Source: Kribbella antiqua (GTDB taxonomy: Bacteria > Actinomycetota > Actinomycetes > Propionibacteriales > Kribbellaceae). Taken from it: a DNA stretch of 64,000 bases. The notes beneath the pieces are model-generated. The model saw only the letters and a list, made by a program, of their open reading frames with translations. It ran no database searches and had not been told where the DNA came from. Both the position numbers and the translations under genes were made by a program. Positions 10,374 to 20,755 of this stretch are shown here, piece by piece. Numbering within the stretch: the first letter of the stretch is position 1; each line of letters begins with the position of its first letter. The stretch lies in assembly GCF_004345665.1 (NCBI RefSeq), contig NZ_SLWR01000005.1, positions 1 to 64,000 of the forward strand, in the 5' to 3' direction.

Positions 10374-13300
10374 TCAGTCCGAACAGGCCACCGGGTCGTC
10401 GAAGTGCCCCGGAGTGTCCGGGTACGCCGGTCCGACCGCGTGGCTGTTGTAGTCCGGGTTGTAGGCGAACGCGAGTTCCCTGTACGCCGACGTCCCGGCC
10501 GTCGTGACGTCGGTCGCGGCCCGCCCGGCGCCGGAGCCCCACGCCACTGACGTCAGGAACTCGTGCATGGCCGGCGAGTGCTGCCGGACGTCGTTGAAGC
10601 CGCCGTACGCCGCGTTGCAGTGGGTGTACAGGTTGTAGGTGCCGTTCCAGTCGATCAGCCGGTCGCCCGGGTTCGGCCCGTTCTCTGCCACGTCCGCCTG
10701 CATCACGTCGCGGTCCCAGCCACCGTAGATCCAGTCCGTGCCCTGGTGGTGGTTGTTGTTCCGCAGCGTCGCCGGGTCGGCCGTGTCGTCGTCCTTGCCG
10801 GTCAGCTGGAACCACAGGCACGGGTCCACGGTGACCCCGTTGGTCGTGACCGGCCAGTTGCCCGGCGCACAGTTGCCGGGGAAGGAACCACGCGGGTTGA
10901 AGTCGAGCAGGTCCGACCCGGACACGTCCTTCAACGCCGGATCCGACTCGCCCACCCCGCCGAAGACGTGGTCCACGAACCGGTCGTTCGTCCCGCGAGC
11001 GTCGGGATCGAACGCACCGTTCTTCTGGCAGTCCGGCGTGGTCGCGTCGAGGACCGGATCACAGCCCTTGCCGCCCCACAGCACGTCCTCACCGTCGGCA
11101 CCGAACACCTGGTCGCCACCGCTGTCACCGTTGGCGAGATCGTCGCCGTACCCGGCGTGGATGTTGTCCGCACCCGCACCACCCCGGAGCCGGTCCCGGC
11201 CGCCTTCGGTGATGCCATCGTGTGGCATCTCCGCCGCGGTCGAGGCACCGATCCACTGGTCGCCGTCGACGTCGTGCTCGAGGTCGACCCGCCGGTCGTA
11301 CGCCGTACGCCGGAAGCCGACGTACGTCTCGGCCGGTGGCGAGGTCAGCGTGAAGGTGAACTGGGCCGGGCTGTCGCCGGTGTCCAGGTACTGGTTCACC
11401 ACGCCGCCGCGGTCGCCGAGGATCGCGTCCTCGCCGTCCTCACCGGAGACGGTGTCGTCACCGAGCTCGCCGTACAGGTCGTCGTCGTCCTGCCCGCCGA
11501 AGATGGTGTCGTTCCCGTCCTGACCCCAGATCCCGTCGTCGCCGGCCTCGCCGTACAGGGTGTCGGCGCCGAAGGCTCCGGCCACCTCACACGTCGCCTG
11601 CGCCTCGGTGCAGAACCGCGTGCTCGGGTCGCCCAGGTCCGGATCGTGCGTACGGGCCACGGTCGCGTCGGCCGGTGGAGTCCCGTTGGGATAACGGTCC
11701 GCGTAGACCCGCTCGGTCGCACCGGTGACAGTCCGGACCAGCGACCCGTTGTCACCCAGTACGACGTCGTCCGCGCCATCGGCCTCGATCGTGTCGCCGG
11801 TGTCCCGGTAGCCCTTCGCCGAGCTACCACCGATCAGGTCGTCCTGGCCGTCAGGTGCCGTCGCACCTTCGAGCAGGGCGGCCGCACTCGCCGCTCCAGG
11901 CCAGCCCGGGTCGGGCAGTGGCTGGACGGTGGTGAACGGTGAGTCGCCGGCCAGCGACAGGTCACCGCGCATGACGTCTGCACCGCCGTTGCCCTCGGCG
12001 TAGTCCGCGCGGGCGCCTCCGGAGATGAAGTCCCCACCGTCCTGGCCGTACATGACGTCCACGCCGTCGCCACCCGACATCCGGTCAGCACCGAACCTGT
12101 CGGCCGGTGGCAGTGCCGCGAGGTCGTAGCGGTTCACGATCCGCTTGGCCATGAGAGCGTCGCTCCCCACGCGGACCGTTGCCCGCGTCGGCGTCTGCGC
12201 AGCGGCAGGCCGCAGTACGGCGGCGTTGTCACCGGTGACCACGTCGTCTCCCGGCCCACCGAAGATGGCGTCAGCGGTGTCCTGCTGACCGGTCGCACCG
12301 TTCAGCGGGGTCGAACTGCCGCCGACCAGGTCGTCGTCGGCCAGATCGCCTTCGATCCAGTCGCTCGCCTGACCGCCTTCTACATAGTCGTCGTCGCCGT
12401 CGCCCTTGGCCCGGTCCTCACCGCCCTGGCCGTAGAGCACATCCTGACCGTCGCCACCCGACATCTGGTCGTTGCCAGAGGTGTTCGCCACCGGCGTCAA
12501 CCCGAGATCGAGCAGCGTCACGACATGTCCTAGTGCGAACCCACGCTGCCACGTCACCGGAGTCGTCGCTGCCAGATCAGCGGTCCGGGTCAGGACCGCG
12601 TTGTCACCGGCCAGCAGGTCCGGCCCGTCGTCACCGAACAGTAGGTCGCCCGCATCCGGTCGCCCGACACCGGCCGAAGCCTGCTCGAACGAGCCACCGG
12701 CGATGGCGTCCTCACCAGCGTTGCCATGTACGACGTCGGAGTCGTTGTTGCCCTCCAGATGGTCGTTGTCACCGTTCCCATCGACGATGTCGCTGCCGAG
12801 TCCGCCGTACGCCGTGTCGTCGCCGTCACCACCGCGGATACGGTCACCCGTCCCGGCGGCCGGCGTCGCGCCGTCGAGGTCGAGCGGTACGGCGAGGTCG
12901 CCGACCGTGCCGTTGTCACCGATCAGCCGGTCGTTGCCGAGGTCGCCGTACAGGTCGTCGTCACCGGTGTCGGTGCGGTCGGCTGCCCGGGTTCCGCCGT
13001 ACAGCACGTCGTTGCCGTCGCCACCGGTCAGCCAGTCCTTGCCGTTGTTGCCTTCGACAACATCCGGGTCGAGACCACCGTAATCGGTGTCGTTTCCGGC
13101 GTTGCCGAAGACCTCGTCCGGCCCGGCGTCGCCGTACAGGATGTCGGACTCGGAGCCGCCCCACAGCTTGTCGGCGTCGCCGCCGCCGCGGAGGGTGTCC
13201 TTGCCCTGCTGGCCGCAGACCATGTCGTTGCCGCCAGCAACTTCAGCCAGGTCGTCGGCGCCGCCGGCCGAGACCGTGTCGATGGCCGCACCGCCGAGGA

Positions 13301-16300
13301 TCCGGTCGTTGCCGTCACCGGTGCCCGCGCTGGTGCTTTCGTCGACCGGGTCGGAGGTGACCGGCGCACCGGCGACGCACTTCTCCGCGTCGATGCGCTT
13401 GTCACCGAAGATCGTCGCCGGTCCATCGCCGCCGTAGATGTGGTCGTTGCCCAGACCGCCGACGAGCGTCTTCGGGTTCGACTGCACCCCGGCTGGCAAT
13501 GGCTGCACCTCGACGTCGAGGAGCGGGCCGAAGATGCCGTCCTGCTTTCCGGTGTCGTGGACTGCGGCCGGTTCCGCGATCACGTAGTCGTCACCGGGAC
13601 CGCCGTACACCGCGTCGGTGCCGAAGCCGCCGGTCAGGACGTCGTTCTTGCCGCCGCCCCGGATCGTCGCACCCTGGTTGCCCAGCGAATGACTGGTGAC
13701 GGTCTCGATCGCGTTGCTACCCCAGACCTGGTCGTTGCCGGTTCCGGTGTCGACGACGTTGACCGCGTCCCCGTCGTCCGGCCCGGCCGCGTCGACGCCG
13801 AACTCGCTCTCGGCCGCGGTGAAGATCCGGTCGGCGTTGGAGCCGCCGGTGAGCCGGTCGCTGCCTCCGTCACCGATCAGCGTGTTGACGCCGGCCTTCT
13901 TGGATCCGTCCGGCGCGTCGGCCGCGACCGCGATCTTGTCCACGCCGCCGTTGCCCCGCGCCCTGTTGGTGCCCAGGCCGAGGCCGATGGTGTCGTCGCC
14001 CGTGCCCGCGTCCGTCGCGGTCGGGTCGACGCTGGCCAGCGCGGACCAGTTGATGACGTCGGCGAGTTTGCTCGTCTTGCCGCCGTCCTGGGCGTTGTGC
14101 GTGACCGTCTGCTCCGCCCGGGCGTTGCCGAGCGAGGCGTCACCGGCGACCTTGTCGTCACCGTTGCCGACCGTGATGGTGTCCTTGCCCGGACCGCCGG
14201 CGACCACAGCCTTCGAGTCCGCACCGCCGGTGTCGCCGGTGACGATGATGTCGTCACCTTCGCGGCCGTCGACGTACGACAGACCGCGTCCGGTGGTGAT
14301 CACGTCGGCCGCCTTGCCGCCGATCACGACCGCGTCCTTGTCGAAGATCGCCGGTGTCTTGCCCGCGTTGCCGTTCGTCTCCTTCTTGCCGTCGCCGATG
14401 AAGGTGACCGCCATCGGCTTGGTGTACTCCTCGCCGTCGACCACGACCCGTTTGAGGTTCGGGTCCAGGTACTCGCGGCGTTCGCCGAGCATCTCCACGG
14501 CGAAGCCGTCGAAGTTGCCATTGGCACCGGTCGGGTCGGTCTTCGTCTGCGCGTAGTGCAGCGAGATCACCTTGACCGTGTCCTTCTCCACCGGCTCGGC
14601 GTCGTTCGTCCAGGGCGCACCGCGCTGGGCGTCCTTGCCGAACTTGCCCGCGAACACGACGAGCGTGTCGCCGACCGTGCCGCCGAGTTTCGGCGGTGGT
14701 GGTGAGCAGTCCGGTGCCACCGAGAAGTCGAGCAGGGTCACGTCGGCCAGCGTGAAGCTGAAGGTGACCGAGAAGATGCTCACGCCGATGGTGATGTAGA
14801 CGCGGAGGAACAGCGACAGCCGGCCGCTGACCGTGAATAGACAGAGCGGGTTGTTCAGGGCCGCGTGCAGGAACTCGCTGACCCGGAACTTGCCGTCCTT
14901 GTTCGGGTCGTTCCAGTAGAAGCCGATGGTCAGCCGCAGACCGCCCTCGATGCCGACCGTGATGATCACCGCGCTGACCGCGGCGCCGGCCGCGATCTCA
15001 CCGGTGAGCTGGACGACGGGCAGCGGCGCGCCGTCCTTGTCGACGGTCTTGAAGAACAGCCCGTCGAGGACGTCGACCGCCTTGACCGGTGCGCCGTTCT
15101 GCTGCGCCTCGACCGCCTTGCGGATGCCGTAGGTGTCCAGGCCGGCGACGATGTGCAGGCTCACCGAGGCCGAGCCGGCCAGCGTGACGAACACCGGCGG
15201 CGGTGCGTACACCGGGCCGAACGACTGCCGCCAGCTGAAACCGAGGGTGAGCGGACCGGAGTCGAACTCGACCAGCGTGACGTCGCCGCCCATCAGCAGG
15301 TTGAAGGCCTTGGCCGGCGACTCCAGGATCGGGAAGGTGAAGCCGGACTTGTCCGCGTCACCGTCGGCCGCGGCCAGCCCGACACCGCCGAAGACGTCGT
15401 GGCCCTCCGCGTCCGGGTTGTCGTTCTTCTCGTTCAGCGCCTTCTTGACGTCGGCCGGGTCCGCCTCGGTGTACGACTTGTACAGCTTGTCCGCGGTGGT
15501 CGGCGAATTGCTGGTGGTGAGTGCCTTGTCCCCGTCGATCTCGAACTCGCCCAGCGGCACGTAGCAGTCCTTGCTGGAGCTGCAACTGGGCAACCGGTTG
15601 ATGAACTCGATGATCGCCTTGATCTTGTCGACGAACTCCAGCTTCGGCCCACCGGCGATGGTGCTGAACGTCTTCGCCAGTGTCATCAGCGTGACGTCGT
15701 CGCCACCGGCCATCCGGCTCAGGTCGGACAGCACCGGGATCGGCGCGTACAACGTGTCCATCACCGGCTGCAGGGGCCCGGTGACCCGCTTCATCTCCTT
15801 CACCACGTCACCGAGGAGTTCCTCGAAGAAGGACCCGGCACTGATGCCGACCTCCTTGAAGGCGATCGTCGGCGCCTTCGTGTCCGGAGCCTCGTTGTCG
15901 AAGGACCACTTGAGCTGGAAGTTCGCCCGGACTCCCGGGAACGCGGACTTCTCGTCCTCCGGTGCGCCCACCTCGGCCTGGATGACCCAGTCCAGCAGGA
16001 AGTCACCCTTGATCGAGACACCGAACAGGCCCTCGGTGTTGCCGAGGTCGGCGAACTTGATCTTCGCTTCGGTCCCGTTGCAGGCGTCGCCCTCGTCACC
16101 CTTGCGGCAGTCGCCGTCGCCGGGTGCCTTCAGGTCGACCTGGAACGTCCCCGCGAACAGCGGCAGGGTCGGGTCGTGCAGGCCGCCTTCGGCCTTGTCC
16201 ACGTTGATCTTGATGAACGCGAGCTCGGCGACCATCGTGTCCGGCAGGTCGAACGCCAGTCCGACCTGAAGTTCCGGCAGGGCCTTGTTGTCCGGACCCC

Positions 16301-19300
16301 AGCCGTCGTGGGTGTTGATGAAGAACCCGTCCGCCTTGGTCAGGCCGAGGCGGAAGTGCAGTGCGAAGCCGGCGTCGACCGTAATGCCGTCGGTGCCGCC
16401 CTTGCCCTGCCGCAGCGCCAGGCCCGGGATGCCGATGTCCAGCGGGACGTTCGTGTGGAAGCAGTCCTTCAGCGCGTCGTCGTTCACACATCCCTTGCCG
16501 GGACTGACCTTCCCGCGCTGGGCGGTGAAGTCGAGGTACGCACCGGTGATCTTGTCCAGCGGGCAGACCTCGAGCGCCTCGGCACAGTCGAAGGTGACGT
16601 CGATATCGGTGGCCGCGATGTCGATCTCGGCCAGCGCGGTCGCGAGCCGCGAGTTGATGAAGTCCTCGAACTCCTTGGAGTTGGCCGGCCGGCCACCGCC
16701 CGGGAGCTCGTTCCAGATCGAGGCGCGCAGCTTGGCCCGCAGGTCACCGATGAAGTCGGCACCCTGCTGCAGGTCGTCGCCGACCAGCGGCAGCTTGCCC
16801 TGCAGGCTCGCCGTACGGAACGCCTGCTCGACGGCGGCCAGGTAGCCCTCGATGCCGTCGCCGAAGTTCTTGAAGTCGAGCAGCGCGGCACTCAGCCGAT
16901 CGCCGAGGTCATCCGGGAGCTGCAGTTCCTTCAATGCGTCGTCCGGGGCGGGCAGGTTGTCGTCCAGGTCGACCAGGTCAGCCGGGTTGTCGGAGTCCGG
17001 CACCCGCAGCGCGATGGTGCCGATCTGCTGCCAGCCCGCCTCGGTGCCGGTGTTGTTGAGGTAGATCGGCAGGTTGCCGCAGACCATCAGCGGGGTGGTG
17101 ACCGACTCGCCACAGGTCACGGTTCCGTTGGTAGCGTTGAAGTTCACGCCGACTGCGCCGAGGAAGTCGCTGAACGAGACCGGGGTGTCCGCGGCCGCAC
17201 CGGACTTCGCCAGCGCGATGCTCAGGTCCGCTTTGGCCTGTGCCTTCTCCGTGTTGGGTGCCGCGGCGGCCGGGTTGCCGAGGGCAATCGACAGCGGCCC
17301 GACGACCCCCTGGATGACGCCGTTCTCCAGCTTCGCCTTCGCACCGATGCTGATCGAGGAGTCCTCCAGCACCTTCAGTGACGCGGCGTCCGCCGGACCC
17401 TCACCTGCCTTGAGCGGCAGGACCAGGCCGACCTTGATCCGCCCGTCGACATCCACCTGAGCCAGGCCACTGGCCTGCGCGCCGGCGAAGGTCTGGTCGG
17501 CGCCGTTCAGCGAACCCAGCGACAGCTTGACCGGAGACGCCGCGCGGTACTTCCGCTTCCAGTCGACGTCGAGCACCAGGTTCGGGTCGCCGTTCTGCTC
17601 CAGATAGCGGAACTTCACACTGTCGGTGCCGAGCGCCTTGTTCAGCAGGTCGACCGCGTCCTGGATGTTGTCCGGGGTGTTCGCCAGCAGTTGGTCGGTG
17701 ACGTCGTCCAGCGCCGACCTCATCATGTACGCCGTACCTGGCGCCGGCAGCGCCTCCCACGGCTTGGTCACGGTCAGCGTCTTGCCGTCACCGGAGACGG
17801 ACTTGACGATCGCGACCTGCGAACCGACGACGATCGAGCGTCCCACCAGCGTCGGCAGGAACAGGTTGCCCTCGGAGCGGGTCCCGTCGGTCAGGCTGTC
17901 GGCGCCGTAGCCGACGTCCTTGCCGGCGTTCGACTCGTCGCTGACGAGCAGATCGCGCAACGACTTGCCGAGCCCCGGGATCTCCTTGTCGTAGACCCCG
18001 GAACCGGCCCCCGGGTTCGCCTTGGCGAGCTGCTGGGACAGGGTCTGCAGGGTCTTGATCAGCGCGGTGAACAGCGCCTTCGGGTCGTTCTCGTCGAAGT
18101 CGAGCTTGAAGATCTCGGTCAGGTCGCCGGTGTCGAGCGACAAGGTGCCCGGGTTGGTGAGATCGGTCCACTTGGCCATGAACGTCGTACTGGCACCCGC
18201 GGGCAGGAACTGTTCGGCATCCGGCACGCTGACCGTCATGTCGCCGTACGCACGGACGTTCACGTCGACGTCGAGGAGCGCGGCGGGCGCGTCGACGAGT
18301 TGCTTGAAGAGCTCGGAAATCCGGAGGTCGTGCTGAGCGTCGCCCTGTTGCTTGAGGCCGACGGTCAGCATGTGGCCGGTCGCCGTACCGGCCGGGCAGG
18401 TCTCCGCGAGGGACGAGTTGCAGACCTTCAACTGGCCGGCGAGCTTGACCTTGAAGAAGCCGGCGTTGGCGGTCAGGTCCACCGCGGTGTCGATCGGGAA
18501 GTCGGCCGAGAACAGCGGCGACCCGGTCCGGATCAGGACGCGGTCGGTGTTCAGCGGCAGCGACGGTACGACGGTGTCCAGCGGACCGTTGTGCTGCGTG
18601 AACGGGCAGGCCTGCGAGCTGCCGAGGAACCCGATGCAGTCGTTGCCGGTCTTCGGGTCCTGCAGGTCCAGCACCAGCGTCAGCGCCGCGCTGAACGACG
18701 GGGTGACCTTGGCGAACGTCTGATCCGCGTTCGCGTTGACGATGCCATGGCCGTCTTGGTCGATCTTGTTGGCGAAGCTGACCGCGCCGACGTGCGGTTC
18801 GGACCCCGCGATCACGTACGGCGTGTTCTCGGCGGGCTGACCGCCGATCCAGTCGGTCTTGAGCTCGATCGTGCTCGCGTCGTTCTTGAGCACCTCGCCG
18901 GCCGAGGTCCCGGCGACGATGCGGCGGCCGACCCACTGGTCCTTCGACCAGCCGGCACCGGCCACGATGAGCTTGTTGTGCTCGTACTTCGCCACCTTGC
19001 CCGACGCCTCGATGCTGACCGGGTCGAGGTCGGTCTGCGCGCTCGTCTTCGACATGTTCAGGGTGAGCGCGAGCTTGCTGGTGGCCACGTCCCAGACCAG
19101 GTTGCTCAGGTCGATCCCGGTCGCGGTGTCGAGCTTCTTCAGCAGATCCTGCAGCGAGGTGAACGTCGGCTTGCCCGCCTGGGCCGGGTCGGTGACGCCA
19201 GGCTCGAAGCCGGGCTGACCGGGCGCGGGCACGGTGTTGGCGGCGAGGAAGTCCTTGAGCACCTGGTTCACCTGGATGGCGTCGGCCAGCGTGCCCTTCA

Positions 19301-20468
19301 TGAACGGCAGGTCCAGGTCACCGACGGTCGGCAGCGGCCCGTCCTGGTCCGGGTCGAACTTCGCCCGCTGTACGGCGGTGATCGTCGCGATCACCTGGGC
19401 GAGTCCCTCGGCCAGGTCCTGCAGGCTCAGGTTCTGGAACTTGCCGACGGTCGCCGCGAGGTCCGGGGCGGAGACGACAGGCGCACCGGTGCCGATGTCG
19501 TTCCAGTCGACGTTGACGGTCGCGCTGATGTCACTCGGCAACGCGGCCGGGATCCCGGCCGCGGCCGCACCGAGCTGGAAGGAGCCGTGGACCGAGCCAC
19601 GCGAGTTCGGGTCGGAGTCGTCGATCGGCGCGGATCCCTGCGGGTCGAGGCCGGCGCTGAACAGACCCTCCAGCGAGCCCTCCTGAGCGAGCTCGCCGTT
19701 GTTGCTGAAGAAGAGCTTGCCGTCGTTGTCCGGGTCGCTGACCGTGCCGGCGAAGTGCGCGTCCACATCGAGCGTCGAGCCGGTGAGCGATACGCCGAGG
19801 ATGCCGATCGCGGCCTGTGCGGTGGCGTTGTCGATACTCGCGTGCGCGTCGACGTCGAGGCGCGGCGTACTGCTCGAGCGGACCACGTAGACCTTGTCGT
19901 CGGCGAGTCCGGTCCAGACCAGACTGAGCGCGAACCGCGACTTCAGGGTCACGGTGATGCCGTCGGACACGGCCAGCTCGACCTTGGGCGAGGCGCTGCT
20001 GACCCGCAGGTCCTGCTTGGTGATCGTTCGGTCGACGGTGGCGACGATGTCGAGTTTCTTGCCCTCACCCAGATCGCTGACCGACGTCTTCAGGTGGCCG
20101 GTGCGGCCGCCGTCGATGGTGATCGGCTGATCGACCGCCAGGTCGCCGAAGTCGGCCGCGGTCTTCAGTTCGTCCGCGATCGCCTGGTTGACCAGGTTGT
20201 TCAGCCCGAGCAGACCGCCAGGACTGGCGCCGACCAGCGGCAGCTGTTCACCCAGCTTGCCGACCGAGGCGAGCCCCGACGTCCACGCGGCGAGGCTGTT
20301 CGCCTGACCGCCGGAGCCGAGCGTGGCCAGCAGGTCGTCGACCCCGGCCTCGGCCGCACGGGCCGGTGGTGGCGTGTAGACGATCAAGCCGATCAACAGG
20401 CTGAAGGCGGCGACAAGAGCGGTCAACCGCGAGTGGACCAGAATGCGTGCACGACGTACGAGACCCAT
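10374..20468 (-). CDS. Giant secreted RTX calcium-binding repeat protein
   Basis: About 3364 residues. The chosen ATG (MGLVRRARILVHSRL) starts a Sec signal peptide with a hydrophobic core and a likely cut after TPPPARA; a GTG three codons upstream is also possible. Residues 30-2040 are a long non-repetitive extracellular part rich in beta-type sequence, Asp, Gly and a few Cys, with two similar modules containing GRRIVAG and GRSIVVG. From about residue 2040 to 3130 there are many GGxGxDxxx nonapeptides of the RTX/hemolysin type, which fold into Ca2+-filled beta-rolls. The last 220 residues are non-repetitive and Cys-containing. No type I secretion genes are near. Function is unknown: adhesin, surface layer or biofilm matrix are possible. 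Confidence 0.85.
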   Translation of the reverse strand: MGLVRRARILVHSRLTALVAAFSLLIGLIVYTPPPARAAEAGVDDLLATLGSGGQANSLAAWTSGLASVGKLGEQLPLVGASPGGLLGLNNLVNQAIADELKTAADFGDLAVDQPITIDGGRTGHLKTSVSDLGEGKKLDIVATVDRTITKQDLRVSSASPKVELAVSDGITVTLKSRFALSLVWTGLADDKVYVVRSSSTPRLDVDAHASIDNATAQAAIGILGVSLTGSTLDVDAHFAGTVSDPDNDGKLFFSNNGELAQEGSLEGLFSAGLDPQGSAPIDDSDPNSRGSVHGSFQLGAAAAGIPAALPSDISATVNVDWNDIGTGAPVVSAPDLAATVGKFQNLSLQDLAEGLAQVIATITAVQRAKFDPDQDGPLPTVGDLDLPFMKGTLADAIQVNQVLKDFLAANTVPAPGQPGFEPGVTDPAQAGKPTFTSLQDLLKKLDTATGIDLSNLVWDVATSKLALTLNMSKTSAQTDLDPVSIEASGKVAKYEHNKLIVAGAGWSKDQWVGRRIVAGTSAGEVLKNDASTIELKTDWIGGQPAENTPYVIAGSEPHVGAVSFANKIDQDGHGIVNANADQTFAKVTPSFSAALTLVLDLQDPKTGNDCIGFLGSSQACPFTQHNGPLDTVVPSLPLNTDRVLIRTGSPLFSADFPIDTAVDLTANAGFFKVKLAGQLKVCNSSLAETCPAGTATGHMLTVGLKQQGDAQHDLRISELFKQLVDAPAALLDVDVNVRAYGDMTVSVPDAEQFLPAGASTTFMAKWTDLTNPGTLSLDTGDLTEIFKLDFDENDPKALFTALIKTLQTLSQQLAKANPGAGSGVYDKEIPGLGKSLRDLLVSDESNAGKDVGYGADSLTDGTRSEGNLFLPTLVGRSIVVGSQVAIVKSVSGDGKTLTVTKPWEALPAPGTAYMMRSALDDVTDQLLANTPDNIQDAVDLLNKALGTDSVKFRYLEQNGDPNLVLDVDWKRKYRAASPVKLSLGSLNGADQTFAGAQASGLAQVDVDGRIKVGLVLPLKAGEGPADAASLKVLEDSSISIGAKAKLENGVIQGVVGPLSIALGNPAAAAPNTEKAQAKADLSIALAKSGAAADTPVSFSDFLGAVGVNFNATNGTVTCGESVTTPLMVCGNLPIYLNNTGTEAGWQQIGTIALRVPDSDNPADLVDLDDNLPAPDDALKELQLPDDLGDRLSAALLDFKNFGDGIEGYLAAVEQAFRTASLQGKLPLVGDDLQQGADFIGDLRAKLRASIWNELPGGGRPANSKEFEDFINSRLATALAEIDIAATDIDVTFDCAEALEVCPLDKITGAYLDFTAQRGKVSPGKGCVNDDALKDCFHTNVPLDIGIPGLALRQGKGGTDGITVDAGFALHFRLGLTKADGFFINTHDGWGPDNKALPELQVGLAFDLPDTMVAELAFIKINVDKAEGGLHDPTLPLFAGTFQVDLKAPGDGDCRKGDEGDACNGTEAKIKFADLGNTEGLFGVSIKGDFLLDWVIQAEVGAPEDEKSAFPGVRANFQLKWSFDNEAPDTKAPTIAFKEVGISAGSFFEELLGDVVKEMKRVTGPLQPVMDTLYAPIPVLSDLSRMAGGDDVTLMTLAKTFSTIAGGPKLEFVDKIKAIIEFINRLPSCSSSKDCYVPLGEFEIDGDKALTTSNSPTTADKLYKSYTEADPADVKKALNEKNDNPDAEGHDVFGGVGLAAADGDADKSGFTFPILESPAKAFNLLMGGDVTLVEFDSGPLTLGFSWRQSFGPVYAPPPVFVTLAGSASVSLHIVAGLDTYGIRKAVEAQQNGAPVKAVDVLDGLFFKTVDKDGAPLPVVQLTGEIAAGAAVSAVIITVGIEGGLRLTIGFYWNDPNKDGKFRVSEFLHAALNNPLCLFTVSGRLSLFLRVYITIGVSIFSVTFSFTLADVTLLDFSVAPDCSPPPPKLGGTVGDTLVVFAGKFGKDAQRGAPWTNDAEPVEKDTVKVISLHYAQTKTDPTGANGNFDGFAVEMLGERREYLDPNLKRVVVDGEEYTKPMAVTFIGDGKKETNGNAGKTPAIFDKDAVVIGGKAADVITTGRGLSYVDGREGDDIIVTGDTGGADSKAVVAGGPGKDTITVGNGDDKVAGDASLGNARAEQTVTHNAQDGGKTSKLADVINWSALASVDPTATDAGTGDDTIGLGLGTNRARGNGGVDKIAVAADAPDGSKKAGVNTLIGDGGSDRLTGGSNADRIFTAAESEFGVDAAGPDDGDAVNVVDTGTGNDQVWGSNAIETVTSHSLGNQGATIRGGGKNDVLTGGFGTDAVYGGPGDDYVIAEPAAVHDTGKQDGIFGPLLDVEVQPLPAGVQSNPKTLVGGLGNDHIYGGDGPATIFGDKRIDAEKCVAGAPVTSDPVDESTSAGTGDGNDRILGGAAIDTVSAGGADDLAEVAGGNDMVCGQQGKDTLRGGGDADKLWGGSESDILYGDAGPDEVFGNAGNDTDYGGLDPDVVEGNNGKDWLTGGDGNDVLYGGTRAADRTDTGDDDLYGDLGNDRLIGDNGTVGDLAVPLDLDGATPAAGTGDRIRGGDGDDTAYGGLGSDIVDGNGDNDHLEGNNDSDVVHGNAGEDAIAGGSFEQASAGVGRPDAGDLLFGDDGPDLLAGDNAVLTRTADLAATTPVTWQRGFALGHVVTLLDLGLTPVANTSGNDQMSGGDGQDVLYGQGGEDRAKGDGDDDYVEGGQASDWIEGDLADDDLVGGSSTPLNGATGQQDTADAIFGGPGDDVVTGDNAAVLRPAAAQTPTRATVRVGSDALMAKRIVNRYDLAALPPADRFGADRMSGGDGVDVMYGQDGGDFISGGARADYAEGNGGADVMRGDLSLAGDSPFTTVQPLPDPGWPGAASAAALLEGATAPDGQDDLIGGSSAKGYRDTGDTIEADGADDVVLGDNGSLVRTVTGATERVYADRYPNGTPPADATVARTHDPDLGDPSTRFCTEAQATCEVAGAFGADTLYGEAGDDGIWGQDGNDTIFGGQDDDDLYGELGDDTVSGEDGEDAILGDRGGVVNQYLDTGDSPAQFTFTLTSPPAETYVGFRRTAYDRRVDLEHDVDGDQWIGASTAAEMPHDGITEGGRDRLRGGAGADNIHAGYGDDLANGDSGGDQVFGADGEDVLWGGKGCDPVLDATTPDCQKNGAFDPDARGTNDRFVDHVFGGVGESDPALKDVSGSDLLDFNPRGSFPGNCAPGNWPVTTNGVTVDPCLWFQLTGKDDDTADPATLRNNNHHQGTDWIYGGWDRDVMQADVAENGPNPGDRLIDWNGTYNLYTHCNAAYGGFNDVRQHSPAMHEFLTSVAWGSGAGRAATDVTTAGTSAYRELAFAYNPDYNSHAVGPAYPDTPGHFDDPVACSD
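11050..14340 (-). repeat. RTX repeat-coding region with longer super-repeats
   Basis: The DNA encodes blocks of GGxGxDxxx repeats separated by recurring linkers of the form GDNAxLxR. Blocks such as MSGGDGQDVLYGQGGEDR and MSGGDGVDVMYGQDGGDF recur about every 130-145 codons, so there is a higher-order repeat above the nonapeptide. Block limits are approximate. Confidence 0.7.
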
Positions 20469-20755
20469 GGATCCCACCCCCGCGGCCCCGGGCCCGCGCT
20501 CCCCCCTCGGTTGCGCAGTGGGCGACCCCCCAGCCGCTGACCAGAAAGGTAGATGACACAGAGTCACCCTGGCAATACCTCGAGTGCCCTTTCGGGCAAA
20601 CTTGCTACGGTCCGCGGTCGTCCGGTCGCCAGTCTCCTTCGGGCCGCAGCACCCGCTACTAGGCCGGAATCCCTTGCAATACAAGCGTTTGACGTACGTC
20701 GGGTGGGCCGGCGAAGGTGCCTGTGGAGGGATGAGGCGAGTAGGATCTCGCGCTT
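20469..20755. promoter_or_regulatory. Divergent intergenic region with candidate promoters
   Basis: This 287-bp region lies between the RTX gene (minus) and the Pro/Thr-rich membrane protein gene (plus). On the minus strand TTGCCA, an 18-nt spacer and TACCTT form a plausible promoter for the RTX gene; the TACCTT is part of the 16-mer GCTGACCAGAAAGGTA (20536-20551), also found before the amine oxidase gene. On the plus strand TAGGAT (20741-20746) could be a -10 box giving an almost leaderless mRNA for the gene at 20756. Confidence 0.4.

Noticed and set aside
17691-20540. 949-codon plus-strand frame opposite the RTX gene
   Set aside because: Pure shadow of the RTX gene, with Arg/Val/Gly repeats and no signal, domain or ribosome site.
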